DNA of 64,000 nt from the NCBI RefSeq assembly GCF_017876795.1, contig NZ_JAGIOR010000002.1, positions 496,001 to 560,000 of the forward strand, in the 5' to 3' direction. The notes under the pieces are model-generated. The model did not search any database. It saw only the letters and a list, made by a program, of their open reading frames with translations, and was not told where the DNA came from. A program made the translations under genes and the position numbers. Origin of the DNA: Rhizobium leguminosarum (GTDB lineage: Bacteria; Pseudomonadota; Alphaproteobacteria; Rhizobiales; Rhizobiaceae). Shown here piece by piece: positions 35,984-44,928 of the stretch (positions within the stretch are counted from its first letter, which is position 1; every line of letters starts with the position of its first letter).

Positions 35984-36037
35984 TAGGCGAGGAGGAAAGC
36001 AAGCGCCTATTGATGCTTTTCCGGTACGGGGAGAGAC

Positions 36038-37831
36038 ATGTTCAGCCAGATTTCAGGAGAGCTGCCGGATGTGCTTTGCGATTTCACGCCGGGGGTGGTC
36101 TGCTCCGATCGCGCCAGATGGAATTCCGTGCCGCAGGCGACGCGCGAACTGGTCGTTCGCGAGGCCGAAGAGACGCTGGCGCGGGCCTGGCCTGTTATCA
36201 CTGCTTCGGACTACCGGGAATTCACTGCGACCGGCAACCGCTCACGCTTCGAGGAGCTCTATTTTACGCGGCGCCGGATGCTCAACAATCTGGTGCTCGG
36301 CGAACTCATCGAAGGTGCAGCGCGGTTCCTGCCGAAGATCGTCGACGGCATCTTCCTGATCGCGGAGGAGAGCGGCTGGCAGCTTCCGGCGCACAATGCC
36401 TATGAACGCAGCGGTGCGCGTTTGCCGCTTCCCGACAATTCGCAGCCGGTCGTCGATCTCTTCGCTGCCGAAACGGCCGCCCTGCTTGCCACTATTGTCG
36501 CCTTGCTCGGCGACGAACTCGACGGCATCTGCCCCGAAATCACGGCACGGGTGGGACGCGAGATCGAGGCCCGCATCCTTTTGCCCTACCTCGGCCGACA
36601 TTTCTGGTGGATGGGCCGCGACGATGAGCGGATGAACAACTGGACGGCATGGATAACCCAGAACGTCCTCTTGACGGTATTTTCGCTGAAGACAGATCAG
36701 GCCGCGCGCCACGCCGTCGTCGAAAAGGCGCTCGGCAGCCTCGATGCTTTCCTGAAGGATTATGCCGAGGACGGTGCCTGCGAGGAGGGCGTTGTCTATT
36801 ACCGCCACGCCGCACTCTGCCTGCACGGTGCGCTGACCGTCCTCGATAACGTGGCCCCGGGCCTGTTTGCCAGGTTCTGGCAGCAGCCGAAGATCCGCAA
36901 CATGGCCGAATATATCGCCAACATGCATGTCGCCGGCCGCTATTTTTTCAACTTCGCGGATTCCTCCGCGGTGGTCGAGCCCTGCAGCGCACGGGAATAT
37001 CTGTTCGGAAAGGCGGTTGGCTCCAAGATGCTGGCAGAGTTCGCCGCAGCCGATCGGGCGGCAGCCGAGAGCCCGCACCTGCGCGGCGAATGGAACCTCT
37101 GGTATCGCGTGCAGGAACTGCTGGCCGGTCATACGATCCCCGCCGCCGAACTGCAGCCGGCATCCGGGCGCGATATCTTCTATCCCGGCATAGGCCTGTT
37201 CATCGCCCGCGACGACCAGTTTTCGCTTGCCGTCAAGGGCGGTAACAACGGTGAGGGCCACAATCACAACGATGTCGGCAGCGTGACGCTCTATAAGAAC
37301 GGCCGTCCGTTACTGATCGACGTCGGTGTAGAGACCTATACTGCAAAGACCTTTTCGGCCCGGCGCTACGAAATATGGACGATGCAGTCGGCTTTTCACA
37401 ACCTGCCGACCTTCGCAGGCGTCATGCAGTCCGCCGGCGAAGCGTTTGGCGCGCGCGACGTCGAGGTCGGGTTTGACGAGGCGCGCGCGCGCATCTCTCT
37501 CGATATATCAGGGGCTTATCCGGCCGAAGCGCAGCTGCACAGCTACCATCGCGTCGTTTCCCTGTCGCGCGGCCGCCATGTCGAGATCGTCGACACCTAT
37601 GACGGCGGCAGGCCGGCCATCCTGTCGCTGATGACATGCCTGGTACCGACCGTCACCTCGGACAGGATCGATCTCGCCGATCTCGGCAGCATTTTCGCCG
37701 ACGGCAGTGGGCCGATCGAAATTGATGAGATCGACGTGGACGACATCAGGCTCAGATCGGCCTGGCCCGAGAAGCTCTACCGGCTGCGCCTGCCGTTTGC
37801 CGGCAGGTTCCTGAGATTGCGGATCGTCTAG
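36038..37831 (+). CDS. Heparinase II/III-family protein, putative intracellular polysaccharide lyase
   Basis: A 597-aa protein with an N-terminal (alpha/alpha) toroid (about 60-360) and a C-terminal beta-sandwich of the heparinase II/III type. The signature GEGHNHNDVGSVTLYKNGRP (His408, His410, Asn411) and YEIWTMQSAFHNLP are clear. Such enzymes cleave uronic-acid polysaccharides by beta-elimination and yield 4,5-unsaturated ends, the substrates of GH88. There is no signal peptide, so it would act on imported oligomers. It is divergent from the importer/GH88 operon. The exact polysaccharide (alginate, glycosaminoglycan-like, glucuronan, own exopolysaccharide) is not determined. Confidence 0.85.
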   Translation: MFSQISGELPDVLCDFTPGVVCSDRARWNSVPQATRELVVREAEETLARAWPVITASDYREFTATGNRSRFEELYFTRRRMLNNLVLGELIEGAARFLPKIVDGIFLIAEESGWQLPAHNAYERSGARLPLPDNSQPVVDLFAAETAALLATIVALLGDELDGICPEITARVGREIEARILLPYLGRHFWWMGRDDERMNNWTAWITQNVLLTVFSLKTDQAARHAVVEKALGSLDAFLKDYAEDGACEEGVVYYRHAALCLHGALTVLDNVAPGLFARFWQQPKIRNMAEYIANMHVAGRYFFNFADSSAVVEPCSAREYLFGKAVGSKMLAEFAAADRAAAESPHLRGEWNLWYRVQELLAGHTIPAAELQPASGRDIFYPGIGLFIARDDQFSLAVKGGNNGEGHNHNDVGSVTLYKNGRPLLIDVGVETYTAKTFSARRYEIWTMQSAFHNLPTFAGVMQSAGEAFGARDVEVGFDEARARISLDISGAYPAEAQLHSYHRVVSLSRGRHVEIVDTYDGGRPAILSLMTCLVPTVTSDRIDLADLGSIFADGSGPIEIDEIDVDDIRLRSAWPEKLYRLRLPFAGRFLRLRIV

Positions 37832-37876
37832 AACAGGATGTTTTAGGTCGGGTCGGCCTAAAATCAGAATCCTGTT
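37832..37876. repeat. Intergenic palindromic repeat, AACAGGAT type
   Basis: Outer arms AACAGGAT/ATCCTGTT and inner arms TTTTAGG/CCTAAAA form a long hairpin immediately after the lyase stop codon. This is a second class of short palindrome common between Rhizobium genes (recognised from memory). It may also act as a transcript end. Confidence 0.7.
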
Positions 37877-37891
37877 ATAAATTAAATAGTT

Positions 37892-37941
37892 AGAGCATGA
37901 TGTCGTCCGAAAACCGCTCACACCTTTCGGCCTCATGCTCT
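37892..37941. repeat. Intergenic palindromic repeat (RIME-like)
   Basis: Arms AGAGCATGA/TCATGCTCT enclose CCGAAA/TTTCGG. It is the same general design as the elements at 18307-18354 and 49110-49153, and lies directly next to the repeat at 37832-37876, giving a two-element mosaic. Confidence 0.7.
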
Positions 37942-37954
37942 GAGGAGGGCGAGC

Positions 37955-38800
37955 ATGGTATTGACGCTGAAGATCACGGACGCCGATGGCTTCGTTCTGG
38001 CAAGCTCCACCGGGCAGGACGAGACGTTTCTGGTCTATCGCCAGACCTATCGCGAGGGCGACTGTGTCGTCGTGGAAGCTTCAGAACCCGGGCATGTCTT
38101 CCTGGCGCTGGACAGCGCGATCCAGCCCGGCCTCGTCTATATCAGAGAAAGCGACTATTGCCTCGCCGTGCCCTTCGGCGACAAGCGCAAGTCCTATTCG
38201 CCGAACGCCTTTAAGGGGGATATCCATCGGCTTTCAGCAAAAAGCGCGCGGCCCGGCGAGATCGCCCAGCGGCGCAATCTCGCCCTGAACCCCTGGGACG
38301 ATCACGCCAATCGAACGCTTTTTCCGCATGCGCGCGCCAATGTCGAAACCCGGGGCGAAGCTGTCTTTGCCGCGCGCAACGCCATCGACGGCGAAAAGGC
38401 CAACGACGATCACGGCTTCTGGCCCTACACCAGCTGGGGCATCAATCGCGATCCGCAAGCCGCGCTGACCGTGGAATTCGGCAGGCCCGTTCGGATCGAT
38501 GAGATCGTCTTTTACCTCCGGGCCGACTTCCCGCATGATTCCTGGTGGGAGAAAGCCAGTGTCACTTTCTCGAACGGCAGAACCTCTTCCTTTCCGCTGG
38601 TGAAATCCGGCGGCGCGCAGGGTTTTTCCATCGAGCCTTGCATTGTCGAATGGGTCGAAATGCACGGTCTGATCAAAGCGGAGGACGGCTCGCCTTATCC
38701 GGCGCTGACGCAAATCGAAATCTGGGGAACGGAAGCGCCGGGCGCCGAAGGAGACGTCACAGGCGTTGCCTTCGAAAGCGAGGCCGAGCACGCGCAATAG
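37955..38800 (+). CDS. Carbohydrate-binding-like protein (discoidin-like domain), no signal peptide
   Basis: A 281-aa protein. The N-terminal 100 residues form a beta-rich domain (VLTLKITDADGFVLASS, then RQTYREGDCVVVEAS). After a linker with RNLALNPWDDH, the C-terminal part (about 120-265) resembles an F5/8 type C galactose-binding fold: ARNAIDGEKANDDHGFWPYTSWGIN, then LTVEFGRPVRIDEIVFYLRADFP. It has no export signal, which is unusual for such a module. It follows the lyase gene by about 120 bp filled with palindromic repeats and may assist cytoplasmic handling of the oligosaccharide. The catalytic potential is unknown. Confidence 0.75.
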   Translation: MVLTLKITDADGFVLASSTGQDETFLVYRQTYREGDCVVVEASEPGHVFLALDSAIQPGLVYIRESDYCLAVPFGDKRKSYSPNAFKGDIHRLSAKSARPGEIAQRRNLALNPWDDHANRTLFPHARANVETRGEAVFAARNAIDGEKANDDHGFWPYTSWGINRDPQAALTVEFGRPVRIDEIVFYLRADFPHDSWWEKASVTFSNGRTSSFPLVKSGGAQGFSIEPCIVEWVEMHGLIKAEDGSPYPALTQIEIWGTEAPGAEGDVTGVAFESEAEHAQ

Positions 38801-38861
38801 CTGGTCATTAGAAACCTTGTCGCGCTTCCGCCAGACCGTCTGCCCATGCTAAGGAGGTCGA

Positions 38862-39530
38862 ATGCGACTGCTTGTGGTGGAGGACAACAAGGATCTGGCG
38901 GCCTGGCTGGGGAAAGCCCTGCGACAGGCGCAATATGCTATCGATATCGCCCATGACGGCGAGGACGCCGAGCATATGCTCAAGGTGGCCGAGTATTCAG
39001 CAATGATCCTCGACCTTGCGCTGCCCAAGCTTGACGGATTGACGCTCTTGAAGCGATTGAGGCAGTCGGGAAGCAAGCTGCCGGTCATCATCTTGACCGC
39101 GAATGCGAGCCTGGATGGGCGTGTGGCGGGGCTCGACAGCGGCGCCGACGATTATCTCGCCAAGCCTTTCGAAATCGCCGAGCTCGAAGCGAGAATCCGC
39201 GCGGTGGTGCGCCGCGGGCAGGATCGCGCATCGTCGGAAATCACCGTTGGCAACCTGCGTTTTTCCGGTGGGACGCGGCAATTTTTCGTCGCGGATGAGC
39301 TGTTGCAACTGACGCCGCGAGAATATGCTGTCCTTGAGCAGCTGGTCATGAAGCTTGGCACCACCGTCTCGAAAGCCACGCTTTCTGAAAGCGTGTTCGG
39401 TTTCGACGACGAGGCTGATCCGAGCGCCATCGAGATCTACGTCCACAGGCTGCGAAAGAAGCTCGAGAGCAGCTCAGTTCAGATCGCGACGTTGCGTGGG
39501 CTCGGTTATCTCCTCAGACATGTCCAGTAG
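38862..39530 (+). CDS. OmpR-family response regulator (TctD/QseB-like)
   Basis: A 222-aa response regulator: receiver domain with the acidic pocket VVEDNKD, phosphorylated Asp51 (MILDLALP) and the conserved Lys in LAKPFEIAELEARI (about 104), then a winged-helix DNA-binding domain (about 128-220; LQLTPREYAVLEQLV, IEIYVHRLRKKLE). An AAGGAGG ribosome site precedes the ATG. The stop overlaps the histidine kinase start by 11 bp. Its target is not evident; the upstream carbohydrate genes are one option. Confidence 0.94.
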   Translation: MRLLVVEDNKDLAAWLGKALRQAQYAIDIAHDGEDAEHMLKVAEYSAMILDLALPKLDGLTLLKRLRQSGSKLPVIILTANASLDGRVAGLDSGADDYLAKPFEIAELEARIRAVVRRGQDRASSEITVGNLRFSGGTRQFFVADELLQLTPREYAVLEQLVMKLGTTVSKATLSESVFGFDDEADPSAIEIYVHRLRKKLESSSVQIATLRGLGYLLRHVQ

Positions 39531-40920
39531 CCTCGTTACAAAAGTGGGGGCGACGATCGCGCGGCTCAGCCGGAGCCTGAGGGTGCAACTGCTCTGCTGG
39601 GTGCTGCTGACCCTGCTCGGCGCCATCGGCTTCAATCTTTACGACAGCTTCTGGACGGCGGACGCGACGGCAAAGCTGGTGACGGATCGAACGCTTCTGG
39701 CCTCGGCCCGGGTCATCGCCGAGGCCGTCCGCGTCGACGAGGGCGGTAATGTTCAAGTGGACGTGCCGCCTTCCGCGTTGGAAATGTTCGATACAGGCTT
39801 CGGTGACCGGGTGTCCTATCAGGTGATCACCGCGTGGGGCAGTCTGGTGAGCGGAGTTCCCGACTTGCCGTTGCCGGCCATCCATCGCGCAGGTGAGGAT
39901 CGCGCGTTTCATGGCGCCGATGTGCGCGTCATGATGCTCGACCATCCTGTCGTCGGGCTGCCCGATGACGGCACCATCTCCGTGACCGTCGCCGTTACCC
40001 ATAACAGCCAGTACGCGATGCGACGGCAGCTGTGGCTCTCGGATTTTTCGAAGCAGTTCGTCCTCCTCTTCGTCGCCAGCCTGGTGACCATTCTCGGGCT
40101 TCAACGCGGCCTGGCCCCGGCTCTGCGACTGCGGGACGCTGTGCGACAGCGCGGTCGCAACCGTCTCGATCCGCTGCCGCCGGAGATGGTGCAGAGCGAA
40201 CTGCAACCGCTCGTTCACGCACTCAACGACTACATGGAGCGCGTCCAGAACCAGATGGCCGCGCAGCGACGGTTCGTATCGAATGCTGCCCATCAGCTGC
40301 GAACGCCCTTGGCGCTGATTTCGACCCAGGCGAGCGTGGCGGCCCGCGAAGACGATGCGGGTCGCCGCGACGAGGCGCTCTTTGCGCTTCGCACCAGCAC
40401 GAAGCAGATTTCGCGTCTCGCCAGCCAGCTCCTTACCTTGTCACGCGCCGAGCCCGGAAGCCGGCGCCCGCGCAGCGACGCAGCCGACCTCAGCAAGGCA
40501 GCCCGTGAGATTCTGGAGGCGCATGCTGAAGAGGCGCTGAGGCGCAACATCGACGTCGGTCTGGAAGCGGATGGTCCCGTCATCGTCGAAGGCGACGGGA
40601 CGATGCTGCGCGAGATGCTGGTCAACCTCATAGACAACGCGATCCGCTATACCCGCCCGAACGGACGGGTGACCGTCACGGTCGGGCAAGCGGACGGCAA
40701 CGCCGTGGTTACCGTCGAGGACAGCGGGCCGGGGATTCCCCACGGGGAGCGGGAGCAGGTTTTCGAACGGTTCTACCGGATCATGGGGACCGAAGCGGAG
40801 GGCAGCGGTCTTGGGCTTGCGATCGTGCGGGAGGTCGTCGAAGGTGCGGGAGGTTCAGTCTCGCTCGATGATGCGGATGGCGGCGGTCTTGTCGTTACCG
40901 TGCGGCTTCCGCTCACCTGA
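39520..40920 (+). CDS. Sensor histidine kinase (TctE-like)
   Basis: A 466-aa membrane kinase. ATG 39520 overlaps the response regulator end by 11 bp; the frame extends back to 39355 but only as a shadow. First membrane helix at about 22-42, periplasmic sensor of 2CSK_N type (about 43-175), second helix (about 178-197), HAMP-like linker, phospho-acceptor His258 in SNAAHQLRTPLAL, and an ATPase domain with the N box NLIDNAIRYT and G boxes VEDSGPGIP and GSGLGLAIV. TctE-like kinases sense tricarboxylates in some bacteria; the signal here is unknown. Confidence 0.92.
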   Translation: MSSSLVTKVGATIARLSRSLRVQLLCWVLLTLLGAIGFNLYDSFWTADATAKLVTDRTLLASARVIAEAVRVDEGGNVQVDVPPSALEMFDTGFGDRVSYQVITAWGSLVSGVPDLPLPAIHRAGEDRAFHGADVRVMMLDHPVVGLPDDGTISVTVAVTHNSQYAMRRQLWLSDFSKQFVLLFVASLVTILGLQRGLAPALRLRDAVRQRGRNRLDPLPPEMVQSELQPLVHALNDYMERVQNQMAAQRRFVSNAAHQLRTPLALISTQASVAAREDDAGRRDEALFALRTSTKQISRLASQLLTLSRAEPGSRRPRSDAADLSKAAREILEAHAEEALRRNIDVGLEADGPVIVEGDGTMLREMLVNLIDNAIRYTRPNGRVTVTVGQADGNAVVTVEDSGPGIPHGEREQVFERFYRIMGTEAEGSGLGLAIVREVVEGAGGSVSLDDADGGGLVVTVRLPLT

Positions 40921-40963
40921 ACCCGAGGCGAGGTTCCTTTCAAGATTGACTGCATCAATGAAA

Positions 40964-40990
40964 GAAGGCCGGGCATGGGGCCCGGCCTTC
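40964..40990 (-). terminator. Terminator hairpin between converging operons
   Basis: An 11-bp perfect stem GAAGGCCGGGC/GCCCGGCCTTC with a 5-nt loop. On the minus strand it is followed by a T-rich tail (CTTTCATT). It lies 32 bp after the stop of the minus-strand permease and 44 bp after the kinase stop, so it may serve both directions. Confidence 0.75.
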
Positions 40991-41021
40991 AGTACGATCT
41001 GCCTTGGGAGGATCGATCTGA

Positions 41022-41903
41022 TTACTGCGTGTCGAGGTGCTGCTGCGGCCGCCACTTCGCCAGACGGTTCTCGACCAACGTCATGATGTATTCCGCAACA
41101 AGCGTGACGACCATGACGAGCAGGATTGCCGCAAACATGCCAGCCGCGTCGAACGTGCCCTTGGCGATCGAGATGAGCTGACCGATGCCGAAGCGGGCGC
41201 CGACGAATTCGCCGACGATCGCGCCGATGATCGCAAAACCAAAGGAGACGTGCAGGCTGGCGAAGATCCAGCTCATTGCCGAAGGAATGACCACGGTCCG
41301 GGTCACCTGCCAGTCCGAGGCGCCGAGGATGCGGGCATTGGCGATCATGTTGCGGTCGGCCTCGCGCACGCCCTGGAAGGCGTTGGCGAAGACGACGAAG
41401 AACACCATGATGAAGGCGAGCGCGACCTTGGACGGCAGGCCGAGACCCATGATCATGATGAAGATCGGAGCAAGGACCACGCGGGGGATCGAGTTGATCG
41501 CCTTGATGTAAACCGAGAAGATGTCCGACAGAAAGCGGTTGCGGCCGAGGCCGATGCCGACGAAGACGCCGGTGATCGAGCCGGCGAAGAAGCCGATCAG
41601 CGCCTCTTCCATTGTCACCCAGAGATTGTACCAGAGCGACCCTTCGGTGGTGCCTTCCGTTGCCCATTCATAGAGGCGCTGAACGACGCCGCTCGGGCTC
41701 GAATAGAAGAACGGGTCGATCCACTGCATGTTGGAGGAGAGTTCCCACATGCCGATCGCGAAGACCAGGATGGCGATCTGCCAGAAACGCACCAGTAATT
41801 TGCGCCGCCGTATCGCCTTCAGCGCCGATGCCTCGATTTCTGTATCAGACGTGCCCGGCCGAAACATGGTGGCCGAACCGGCCTCAAGAGTGGTGTGTGC
41901 CAT
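41022..41903 (-). CDS. ABC transporter permease (SsuC/TauC type)
   Basis: A 293-aa permease with about six helices and the EAA-like loop RILGASDWQVTRTVVIPSAM (about 201-220). The ATG at 41903 follows GGAGGATATC; a longer frame to 42170 is antisense to the ATPase. This group serves nitrate, sulfonate, taurine, bicarbonate or thiamine precursors. It is the last gene of a GntR-SBP-ATPase-permease cluster, 11 bp after the ATPase. Confidence 0.92.
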   Translation of the reverse strand: MAHTTLEAGSATMFRPGTSDTEIEASALKAIRRRKLLVRFWQIAILVFAIGMWELSSNMQWIDPFFYSSPSGVVQRLYEWATEGTTEGSLWYNLWVTMEEALIGFFAGSITGVFVGIGLGRNRFLSDIFSVYIKAINSIPRVVLAPIFIMIMGLGLPSKVALAFIMVFFVVFANAFQGVREADRNMIANARILGASDWQVTRTVVIPSAMSWIFASLHVSFGFAIIGAIVGEFVGARFGIGQLISIAKGTFDAAGMFAAILLVMVVTLVAEYIMTLVENRLAKWRPQQHLDTQ

Positions 41904-41914
41904 GATATCCTCCC

Positions 41915-42733
41915 TCAGGCCGCTTCGCTTGCGCGGCGGTAGCTGGTCTCGACCTCTTCGCGGAGATCCTCCCAGATCGTCTTGCAATAGTCGATGAAGC
42001 TCTGCTCGTAGCGGATCTCCGATACGACGCGCGGGCGGGGGAGATCGATCGTATAGACCGACTTGACCGTCGCAGGCCCGGCTGTGAGCACATAGACCTT
42101 GTCGGCGAGCGCCACGGCCTCTTCGAGATCGTGGGTCACGAATACCACCGAGGCCTTGCGCTCCGCCCACAGCTTTAGGAGCTCTTCATGCATGACGGTG
42201 CGGGTCTGCACGTCGAGCGCCGAAAACGGCTCGTCCATCAGCAGGATTTCCGGTTCGTTGATGAAGGTCTGCGCCAGCGAGACGCGCTTGCGCATGCCGC
42301 CTGAAAGCTGGTGGGGATAGTGATGGAGAAATTTCGAAAGACCGACGCGGGCGATCCAGTCGCGGGCGCTCTTTTCCGCCTCGGCGCGCGACTTTCCACG
42401 GAAGAGTGGACCGGCCATGACATTGTCGATGACGTTCTTCCAGGGAAAGAGCGCGTCGGTCTGGAATGCGAAGCCGACACGCCGGTCAATGCCGGTGATC
42501 GGCCCGCCCATCAGCCGGACTTCGCCGGCACTTGGGCGTGCGAGACCTGTCACGAGGTTGAGCGTGGTCGACTTCCCGCATCCGGTAGGGCCGACAACGG
42601 CGACGAACTCTCCGCGGGCGACCGTCATATTGAAATCGCGCAAGGCTGTGAGGGATTTTCCGGTCGGCGAGACGAAGCGCCGGCTGACGTTAATCAGCTC
42701 AATCGCCGGGATCTGCTTGTTGTCATGTTGCAT
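41915..42733 (-). CDS. ABC transporter ATP-binding protein (SsuB/TauB type)
   Basis: A 272-aa ATPase. I prefer ATG 42733; the frame is open to 42772. Walker A GPTGCGKST (about 46-54), signature LSGGMRKRVSLAQ, Walker B ILLMDEPFSALD, switch His in VTHDLEEAVALAD. The MRKR variant after the signature is normal for nitrate/sulfonate-type importers. It is encoded between the binding protein (95 bp) and the permease (11 bp). Confidence 0.93.
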   Translation of the reverse strand: MQHDNKQIPAIELINVSRRFVSPTGKSLTALRDFNMTVARGEFVAVVGPTGCGKSTTLNLVTGLARPSAGEVRLMGGPITGIDRRVGFAFQTDALFPWKNVIDNVMAGPLFRGKSRAEAEKSARDWIARVGLSKFLHHYPHQLSGGMRKRVSLAQTFINEPEILLMDEPFSALDVQTRTVMHEELLKLWAERKASVVFVTHDLEEAVALADKVYVLTAGPATVKSVYTIDLPRPRVVSEIRYEQSFIDYCKTIWEDLREEVETSYRRASEAA

Positions 42734-42828
42734 GATGATACCTGAGGCGTGCCTTAGGGCGCGTGCACGCAATGCCCATGGATCGATCGGAGGCCGCTTC
42801 CGGCTGAAGCCGGAAGCGATATCACGCG

Positions 42829-43842
42829 TTACTTGACGTTCTTGACGAATTCCGTCGTGTAGGTCTTGGAAAGGTCGATCTGCTTGCCCTTGACGTTCTT
42901 GGAGAACTCCGAGAGCACGGCAAGCACGGTCTTCGGACCGTCTTCCGGCATGACGCCATCAGTGGTGAACATGCCCTTGCCGTCGTTCAAAGCCTTGATG
43001 TAGCCGTCCTTGTCGCCGACGTAAAAGTCCTTCGGCATCTTGTCTGCGATCTCGGCGGCAGAATGCGTGTTAATGTAGCGCAGGGTCTTGACGAAAGCGT
43101 TGGCGAGCTTTTGGGCCTCGTCCTTGTGCGCATCGACCCAGGCGGTTTCCATATAGAGAGAGGCGGCCGGATAGGTGCCGCCGAGCGCCTTTCGGGTCGA
43201 TTCGACCGTGCGCATGTCGACGAGAACGCTGGCTTCGCCGGTTTTGATCAGACGCGAAATGGTCGGCTCCGTCGTCATGCCGGCCTGGATCTGGTCCTGC
43301 TGCATGGCGGCGATGAACGTGCCGCCGGCACCGACGGGAACGGTGACGACGTCGCCCGGCTGCAGGCCGGCCTTCGAAGCCATGAAGAGCGTCAGGAAGT
43401 TGGTGGAAGAGCCGAGGCCGGTAACGCCGAGGGTCTTGCCCTTGAAGTCAGCCGGCGATTTGATCTCCGGATGCTTGCTCGAGACCATCTCGACCTCACC
43501 CGGCGCCTGGCTGAACTGGACGAGAGATTCGACGAACTTGCCCTTGGCCTGCAGGTCCACGCAGTGATCGTAGAAGCCGACGACACCTTGGACGGCGCCC
43601 GCCAGCAGCTGGTTTTCGGCATCGACGCCGGCAGCTTCGTTCAGGAGTTCGACGTCGAGACCCTCGTCCTTGAAGTACCCGAGCGATTCGGCGAGCTTGG
43701 CCGGCAGATAGATCTGCTTCTCATAACCGCCGACCATGATGGTGATCTTGTCGGCTGCGTTTGCGGCGCTCGCAGCGAAAGATGCTGCAGCGAAAAGCGT
43801 GGAAAGGGCTACGGTTTGAAAAAGGCTGCGTGAAGAACGCAT
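42829..43842 (-). CDS. ABC transporter substrate-binding protein (NMT1/SsuA type)
   Basis: A 337-aa periplasmic binding protein. ATG 43842 follows GGAGGAGATTTCC and opens a signal peptide (about 1-29, AASFAASAANA). The mature part has ITIMVGGYEKQIYLPAKLAE and FKDEGLDVELLNE, typical of NMT1/THI5-like binding proteins for sulfonates, nitrate-type or thiamine-precursor ligands. The ligand is not identifiable. It heads the transporter genes after a 284-bp gap behind GntR. Confidence 0.9.
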   Translation of the reverse strand: MRSSRSLFQTVALSTLFAAASFAASAANAADKITIMVGGYEKQIYLPAKLAESLGYFKDEGLDVELLNEAAGVDAENQLLAGAVQGVVGFYDHCVDLQAKGKFVESLVQFSQAPGEVEMVSSKHPEIKSPADFKGKTLGVTGLGSSTNFLTLFMASKAGLQPGDVVTVPVGAGGTFIAAMQQDQIQAGMTTEPTISRLIKTGEASVLVDMRTVESTRKALGGTYPAASLYMETAWVDAHKDEAQKLANAFVKTLRYINTHSAAEIADKMPKDFYVGDKDGYIKALNDGKGMFTTDGVMPEDGPKTVLAVLSEFSKNVKGKQIDLSKTYTTEFVKNVK

Positions 43843-44126
43843 GGAAATCTCCTCCTGGTGCTTGCATCGTCGTCTGGCCACCTCGACCGTGCTCCTCCAC
43901 GATGCTGCCCTTTCCTATGACGTCGAAGCTTTCAACTAGCTTTCAGCCGCAGAAGGGTCAAATAGCGCGTCCAATCCATGCGTCACGCCGAAAAACGCGT
44001 TGCGCGCGCCCTTACAATGCAGGAGCCTGCTCAAATTGCCGGGAAAGTCGCTTTCGGCGTCGATTTTTGGATGGGTTGCTCGTGACTGTCGAAAAGCCTG
44101 CCGTGCGGCGCAGCTTCTCGTTGGAC

Positions 44127-44855
44127 TCAGGTCGCAAAACTCCGCAGGTCCTTCAGCAGGTTGCGGTACCTGGTCTGACTGCCGACCAGGTGCTCGCGCA
44201 TGGCGTTGCGGGCAGCCTGATCGTCCCTGTCGGAGATCGCAACGATGATCGCTTCATGTTCCCTGTGGATCAGCTTTCGGTAGGCGGTCTGCTCGGCAGT
44301 CCTTGTTTCCGGGACAAGCCTCGATTGCGGGATGATCGCTGACCCCTGGGATTGAAGGAAGTGCTTGAACAGTGGATTGTTGGTCGCCTCGGCGATCGCG
44401 ACATGGAGTTCGAGATCCGCCTCGCGGATGGATTGATCCGTCTCGATGCACTGGAGGATCTTCCGGTGGCATTCGAAGATCGCTTCCTCCTGCGCCGGCG
44501 AGCGGCGCAAGGCGGCAAGTCCGGCCGCCTCGATTTCGACGGGGGTTCGGATTTCGAGCACTTCCAAGTCGGAGGCGACGCGGGCCTTGTCAACCTTCCG
44601 ACCTGACAGTGTCGGGTCAAGGCCGATCACGAAAATTCCCGCGCCTTGGCGCACCTCGACCAGTCCGTCGGAACGAAGTGCGGCGACCGCCTCGCGCACC
44701 ACGGTTCGGCTGACACTATGCGTCTCGGTCAGCTCATGCTCGCTTGGAAGCTTGTCGCCGGCGGAATACTGGCCGCTGAGGATCGCTTGCCGAAGGCTTT
44801 CGCCAACCCGTGAGACCAGCGACCCCGAGCTTCTGCTGCGATCCTTCATATGCAT
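44127..44855 (-). CDS. GntR-family regulator (FadR/FCD subfamily)
   Basis: A 242-aa regulator. The N-terminal winged helix reads LRQAILSGQYSAGDKLPSEHELTETHSVSRTVVREAVAAL (continuous in the protein, about 18-57) and the C-terminal FCD ligand domain (about 95-230) contains the metal-binding pattern DLELHVAIAEATNNPLF with later His residues. Starts at 44855 or 44849 are both possible. Two palindromes upstream (44891-44912 and 44929-44942) are candidate operators. It is upstream of, and on the same strand as, the NMT1-type importer, so it probably controls that uptake. Confidence 0.9.
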   Translation of the reverse strand: MHMKDRSRSSGSLVSRVGESLRQAILSGQYSAGDKLPSEHELTETHSVSRTVVREAVAALRSDGLVEVRQGAGIFVIGLDPTLSGRKVDKARVASDLEVLEIRTPVEIEAAGLAALRRSPAQEEAIFECHRKILQCIETDQSIREADLELHVAIAEATNNPLFKHFLQSQGSAIIPQSRLVPETRTAEQTAYRKLIHREHEAIIVAISDRDDQAARNAMREHLVGSQTRYRNLLKDLRSFAT

Positions 44856-44890
44856 AGCCACGCCTTGACCCCCGCATCGGCTTTGATCGG

Positions 44891-44912
44891 ATGCGGCCAA
44901 GATTGGCCGCAT
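44891..44912. promoter_or_regulatory. Inverted repeat ATGCGGCCAA-GA-TTGGCCGCAT
   Basis: Perfect 10-bp arms with a 2-bp centre, 36 bp upstream of the GntR start. It may be an operator or form a hairpin in the 5' leader. Confidence 0.5.
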
Positions 44913-44928
44913 GCGAAATCTCGATTCA

